Of a stretch of DNA of 64,000 nucleotides, positions 60,941 to 64,000 are shown piece after piece; the stretch's first letter is position 1, and each line of letters begins with the position of its first letter. The position numbers and the translations under genes were made by a program. A model generated the notes under the pieces. The model was not told where the DNA came from, did no database searches, and saw only the letters and a list, made by a program, of their open reading frames with translations. The stretch comes from Candidatus Poseidoniaceae archaeon (GTDB lineage: Archaea > Thermoplasmatota > Poseidoniia > Poseidoniales > Poseidoniaceae), in the NCBI GenBank assembly GCA_949372875.1, contig CASIAW010000011.1, forward strand, positions 32,627 through 96,626, given 5' to 3'.

Positions 60941-63127
60941 ATGGCTAAATACCGTAGCCAATATTGTTTGGAAGTCGGGAACCTTTCCCGCGTTTCACAG
61001 GTGCTCAAAATGCTTCAAGAATTCGACCTCCCTGCTCGATGGACTTCTTTAATCCAAGACCACTTTGCAGAGTCGGTTCACAACCTTGCTCAAATGTGGC
61101 CTGATGAGCAATCGCTTGAAGTTTCATATCGAGTCATTGAAGGCTTTGATCACGAGTTCGCACATGACATTGTTCAGCATCCTGAACTGCATTTCCATGC
61201 CTCAAATCAAGCATTGCGCCAATTCCTTATGGACGCTGGACACACGACGATGTATCCTTTTGTGCGGATTGCTCACCTCCCTGTGGACCAAGTCCGAACC
61301 GTCTCTCAATTACGTGCTGATGACATAGGAATGATGTTGGCTATCGATGCGGTTACAACCAAAATTTCGGGCGTACGTCCACGAATTTATGCGGCTACCT
61401 TTGAGTGCGTGGCTTGCGGTCACTCGATGGTTGTCAACCAACCAAATGAGCAAGAATTGATCGAACCAATTGAATGCCAACAACTGGATGGAGGATGCGG
61501 CCGAGCCAAACGCCAAACACGATTTGAACTCAATCAGAAAGATTCGATTCTCATTAATTCACAATTCATCGAATTACAAGAATTACCTGAACAGATGAAG
61601 GGTGGAATTCAGCCAGAACGCATTATCTGTATTGCTGAACATGACTTAGCAGGTAAACTCAATCCGGGCGACCGAGTGAAAGGTAACGGTGTTTTGTTCA
61701 TACGCTCTCAGAGAAAGGGCGGAAAAGACACTCCAGTTTTCGATATTTTCCTGCGCATACATTCACTTGAAAGACAAAACATCCCTCTGGAAGAAATTGT
61801 AATCACTGAAGATGAAGAATTAGAAATTAAAGAATTGGCAAGACGCCCAGATATTTACGAACTGTTTACCAAGAGTATAGCCCCCTCCATTTTCGGAATG
61901 AACCCAGTCAAACAATCACTGATGTTACAATTATTCGGAGGTGTAGCGCGACTTAATTCAGATGGAACGCGTAATCGTGGTGACATTCACATTTTGCTGA
62001 TGGGAGACCCTGGGGTTGCAAAATCTCAACTCCTGAGCTACATGTCAACCATCTCCCCTCGTGGTCGTTTTACATCGGGGCAATCAGCATCTGCGGCAGG
62101 TTTGACTGCAGCAGCGGTTCAAGATGCAGCAGCTGACGGGCGATGGACGCTTGAAGCAGGAGCTTTGGTTTTGGCTGACCTTGGATTAGCCGCTATTGAC
62201 GAATTCGACAAAATGAATGAAGGCGATCGTTCCAGTATGCACGAAGCGATGGAGCAACAGAAAATCTCGATTTCTAAAGCAGGAATTAATGCGAGTTTGA
62301 GAACGCGATGTGCTGTTTTGGCCGCAGCGAATCCAAAGAACGGTCGCTTCGAGCCAGTTTCAGAAGTTCCTTTTACTGCCCAAATCAATCTTGCACCACC
62401 GCTCGTTTCCCGTTTTGATATCATTTGGCTCTTGACCGATGACCCAGAAGTGGAAAAAGATGCGAAAATCGCTCAACACATTATCAGTAACCGTTTGCAA
62501 GGCGTAAGCGAGTTACTTGTTAGCGAAGGCAGCGCACCAGATCCAACAAAATCGACCTCACTCTCGGGCGTTGAAAAATCAGATGAAGGCGAATTTCTCT
62601 CACGTGACCTCATTCGCAAATATATCGCATACTCGAAACGTACAGTCCACCCACATTTGGAGCAGGCTGCACGTGATACAATCGTCAAATTTTATGTCGA
62701 AACCCGTAAACAAACGGGCGATTCAAACGATAGCGTAGCTATCACAGCTCGTTCGCTTGAGGCTCTTGCCCGATTGGCAGAAGCCAGCGCTCGTATTCGT
62801 TTGTCACAAGTGGCTACCCTTGACGACGCTGAACGGGCTGTTCGAATGACTCGACTTTGGCGAGAAGACCTCATGGGCGGCAATTTCGATGAGACGACAC
62901 TCGTAACAGGGAAGAAAGGAAGCGTTCGCAATCGTGAGAAGGCTATTATGGAAATTGTCGCATCTTTGGCTGCAAACAACGGCGGTGTAGCCCAACTTCT
63001 CGATGTCTTCAACGAAGCAGAACGCTATGAAATTGACCGTTCAACTGCGGAAGACGTCATTGAAAAACTCTGTCAACACGGTCGAATGCTTCGACCGTCA
63101 GGTTACGACACTTTACAAATTGCTTGA
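60941..63127 (+). CDS. mcm: Minichromosome maintenance replicative helicase MCM
   Basis: A 728-residue archaeal MCM, the replicative DNA helicase. The N-terminal domain has a zinc site beginning CVACGH (Cys156, Cys159) and finishing near GGCGRAKRQTRF. The AAA+ core has Walker A GDPGVAKSQ (about 355-363), Walker B IDEFDKMNEGDR (Asp420, Glu421) and sensor 1 in AVLAAANPKNGRFEP. Arginine-finger and sensor 2 regions follow (FDIIWLLTDDP, ITARSLEALARLAEASARIR). A C-terminal winged helix (about 660-728) completes it. No intein is present. It is a normal single-subunit archaeal MCM and stands alone on its strand. Confidence 0.95.
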   Translation: MAKYRSQYCLEVGNLSRVSQVLKMLQEFDLPARWTSLIQDHFAESVHNLAQMWPDEQSLEVSYRVIEGFDHEFAHDIVQHPELHFHASNQALRQFLMDAGHTTMYPFVRIAHLPVDQVRTVSQLRADDIGMMLAIDAVTTKISGVRPRIYAATFECVACGHSMVVNQPNEQELIEPIECQQLDGGCGRAKRQTRFELNQKDSILINSQFIELQELPEQMKGGIQPERIICIAEHDLAGKLNPGDRVKGNGVLFIRSQRKGGKDTPVFDIFLRIHSLERQNIPLEEIVITEDEELEIKELARRPDIYELFTKSIAPSIFGMNPVKQSLMLQLFGGVARLNSDGTRNRGDIHILLMGDPGVAKSQLLSYMSTISPRGRFTSGQSASAAGLTAAAVQDAAADGRWTLEAGALVLADLGLAAIDEFDKMNEGDRSSMHEAMEQQKISISKAGINASLRTRCAVLAAANPKNGRFEPVSEVPFTAQINLAPPLVSRFDIIWLLTDDPEVEKDAKIAQHIISNRLQGVSELLVSEGSAPDPTKSTSLSGVEKSDEGEFLSRDLIRKYIAYSKRTVHPHLEQAARDTIVKFYVETRKQTGDSNDSVAITARSLEALARLAEASARIRLSQVATLDDAERAVRMTRLWREDLMGGNFDETTLVTGKKGSVRNREKAIMEIVASLAANNGGVAQLLDVFNEAERYEIDRSTAEDVIEKLCQHGRMLRPSGYDTLQIA

Positions 63128-63205
63128 TGATTCAGCGAATTCAAACCCTCCGTTTATGAGCTGTATCGAGGATTCCGCATCAAGTGTGTGAGTGCAGTGA
63201 ATAAA

Positions 63206-63213
63206 GATATATA
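63206..63213 (+). promoter_or_regulatory. TATA box before the gene at 63235
   Basis: GATATATA, centred about 26 bp upstream of the ATG at 63235, is preceded by a purine-rich AATAAA. It is a good TATA match and implies leaderless transcription of the secreted protein that follows. Confidence 0.5.
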
Positions 63214-63234
63214 CCCGCATAGCGAGTATGAGCC

Positions 63235-64000
63235 ATGCGGAATACGGTATGTTGGATGATTGTGGCTTTACTTGCTTTACAAGTCTCTCTTTCAGGAATT
63301 GATACATTTGAAGAAAAGGACAATGATTTTGAAGAGAATAATGAACAAGAAGTGGTCTTTGCAGGACGACAAAGTTCAGGGATGAATGGAAATACTACAG
63401 AAGAGTCAACTTGTTTTTTCACAAAATGGCATAACCCAGCAGACGGCCTCGGCGGTCCTGTTTGGGAGAGTAATGGCAATTATACAATGTATTCAATTGT
63501 CGAGTGGCCTGCAAACTCAGGCGAATTTTATCAAACTCAAATTAATTCATCCGGTGGTTCTGTAGAAGAAGGCCATTGGGAAGGCCCATGCACATGTGCC
63601 GAAATCGCCGAATTTAGTGGTATTTCTTGGGATGCTACCGCGAATTATGATGAATGGCAAATCGTCCTTCACAACGGCAGTGCTTGGATTGCACAGGATG
63701 CCGGAATCGTTGCAGGTGAACCACAAGCAGAACCAGTTGTAGGCAATGACCTTTGGGTTCAGTGTTTAGACAATGACTCAGGTCCTTGTGAACAATTGAT
63801 TGGAATGCAAAACGTCGGCGTGTGGTCTTCGGCGGTGTTGGTCACTGAAGGAGAAATTTACGAATATCCTGCAAACTCGGGAGAATTTTACATGGTTGCT
63901 CCACTCATCAATAACCAAACAGTTAGTGCCCCAGGGGTTGATTTGGATGCTTGGAAGGAAGAGTATTGTGATTGTAAAGACATCTGGAATGACAGCGGAC
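63235..64000 (+). CDS. Secreted protein with PANSGEFY repeats (3' end outside window)
   Basis: The frame opens at ATG 63235 and runs off the window end: 255 visible residues. The N-terminus (MRNTVCWMIVALLALQVSLS) is a signal peptide. Two similar modules follow, each with a strand-turn ending in PANSGEFY (WPANSGEFYQTQI near residue 90 and YPANSGEFYMVAP near residue 215). Each is followed by a Cys-x-Cys pair (PCTCAEIAEF and YCDCKDIW), so the repeat unit is about 125 residues. The overlapping ATG at 63228 is out of frame. No family is recognised. The plan fits the other surface proteins of this window. Confidence 0.75.
   Translation, partial: MRNTVCWMIVALLALQVSLSGIDTFEEKDNDFEENNEQEVVFAGRQSSGMNGNTTEESTCFFTKWHNPADGLGGPVWESNGNYTMYSIVEWPANSGEFYQTQINSSGGSVEEGHWEGPCTCAEIAEFSGISWDATANYDEWQIVLHNGSAWIAQDAGIVAGEPQAEPVVGNDLWVQCLDNDSGPCEQLIGMQNVGVWSSAVLVTEGEIYEYPANSGEFYMVAPLINNQTVSAPGVDLDAWKEEYCDCKDIWNDSG

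Noticed and set aside
1..64000. Insertion sequences, integrases, prophage genes or a replication origin
   Set aside because: I looked for transposase-like genes, terminal inverted repeats, att-like duplications at the three tRNAs and origin-type repeats beside mcm, and saw none that I could support.

Overview
The window most likely comes from a planktonic euryarchaeon of the Marine Group II / Candidatus Poseidoniia type. The archaeal evidence is direct: an MCM helicase, ribosomal protein L18e joined to uL13, uS9 and RNA polymerase subunit N, two PAC2-type proteasome chaperones, Trm1, tRNAs mostly without encoded CCA, and TATA-like boxes about 25-27 bp upstream of many start codons. The lineage is inferred from the style of the gene set: very large secreted calcium-repeat proteins, PKD and FG-GAP proteins, short membrane proteins with low-complexity leaders, and an NAD-type DNA ligase. 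I see no insertion sequence, CRISPR array, prophage or rRNA.

Layout. 1-8.8 kb: a long helical protein of unknown function (cut by the window edge), a TPR protein, a tandem pair of DUF4190-like membrane proteins, a membrane-anchored protein divergent from a secreted sugar-dehydrogenase-like propeller, a class I aminotransferase and tRNA-Cys. 8.9-13.2 kb: two paralogous membrane proteins, a GNAT acetyltransferase and an unknown protein behind stacked palindromes. 13.2-23.6 kb: a non-coding stretch with matched hairpins, a secreted protein with a long Gly-Gln tract between calcium repeats, a strong double-hairpin terminator, and a 2716-residue calcium-repeat surface protein ending in a membrane helix and a DUF4129-like cytoplasmic tail. 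23.7-25.9 kb: a small unknown gene, a structured leader and the rpl18e-rpl13-rps9-rpoN-tRNA-Pro operon. 26-31.7 kb: a secreted beta-helix-like protein, a membrane protein and a PPC/DUF296 protein.

31.7-40 kb: ligA, a DNA methyltransferase facing a small candidate restriction endonuclease, then a three-gene cassette of two secreted proteins with non-canonical heme-c-like motifs (CxCH, CxxxCH) and a multi-helix membrane protein. 40-49.2 kb: PAC2 chaperone, RecB/Cas4-like nuclease, DnaQ-like exonuclease with an ExoX-type tail, a PKD lipoprotein, small regulators, a HAD phosphatase, tRNA-Arg, a hotdog thioesterase, a pentapeptide-repeat protein and a winged-helix-like protein. 49.3-64 kb: a FG-GAP/fibronectin surface protein, a second PAC2 protein, Trm1, a secreted protein that looks like the eukaryotic CD36 scavenger-receptor family and carries an apparent C-terminal frameshift, purM with an esterase, mcm, and the start of another secreted protein.

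Functionally, the window mixes information-processing housekeeping genes with a large surface proteome: at least ten exported or surface-anchored proteins, several with the same plan (signal peptide, repeat ectodomain, C-terminal helix, short charged tail). The observations I would follow first are the CD36-like protein and its frameshift, the CxCH/CxxxCH cassette, the compact methyltransferase/nuclease pair, and the hairpin-bounded non-coding region before the Gly-Gln protein.
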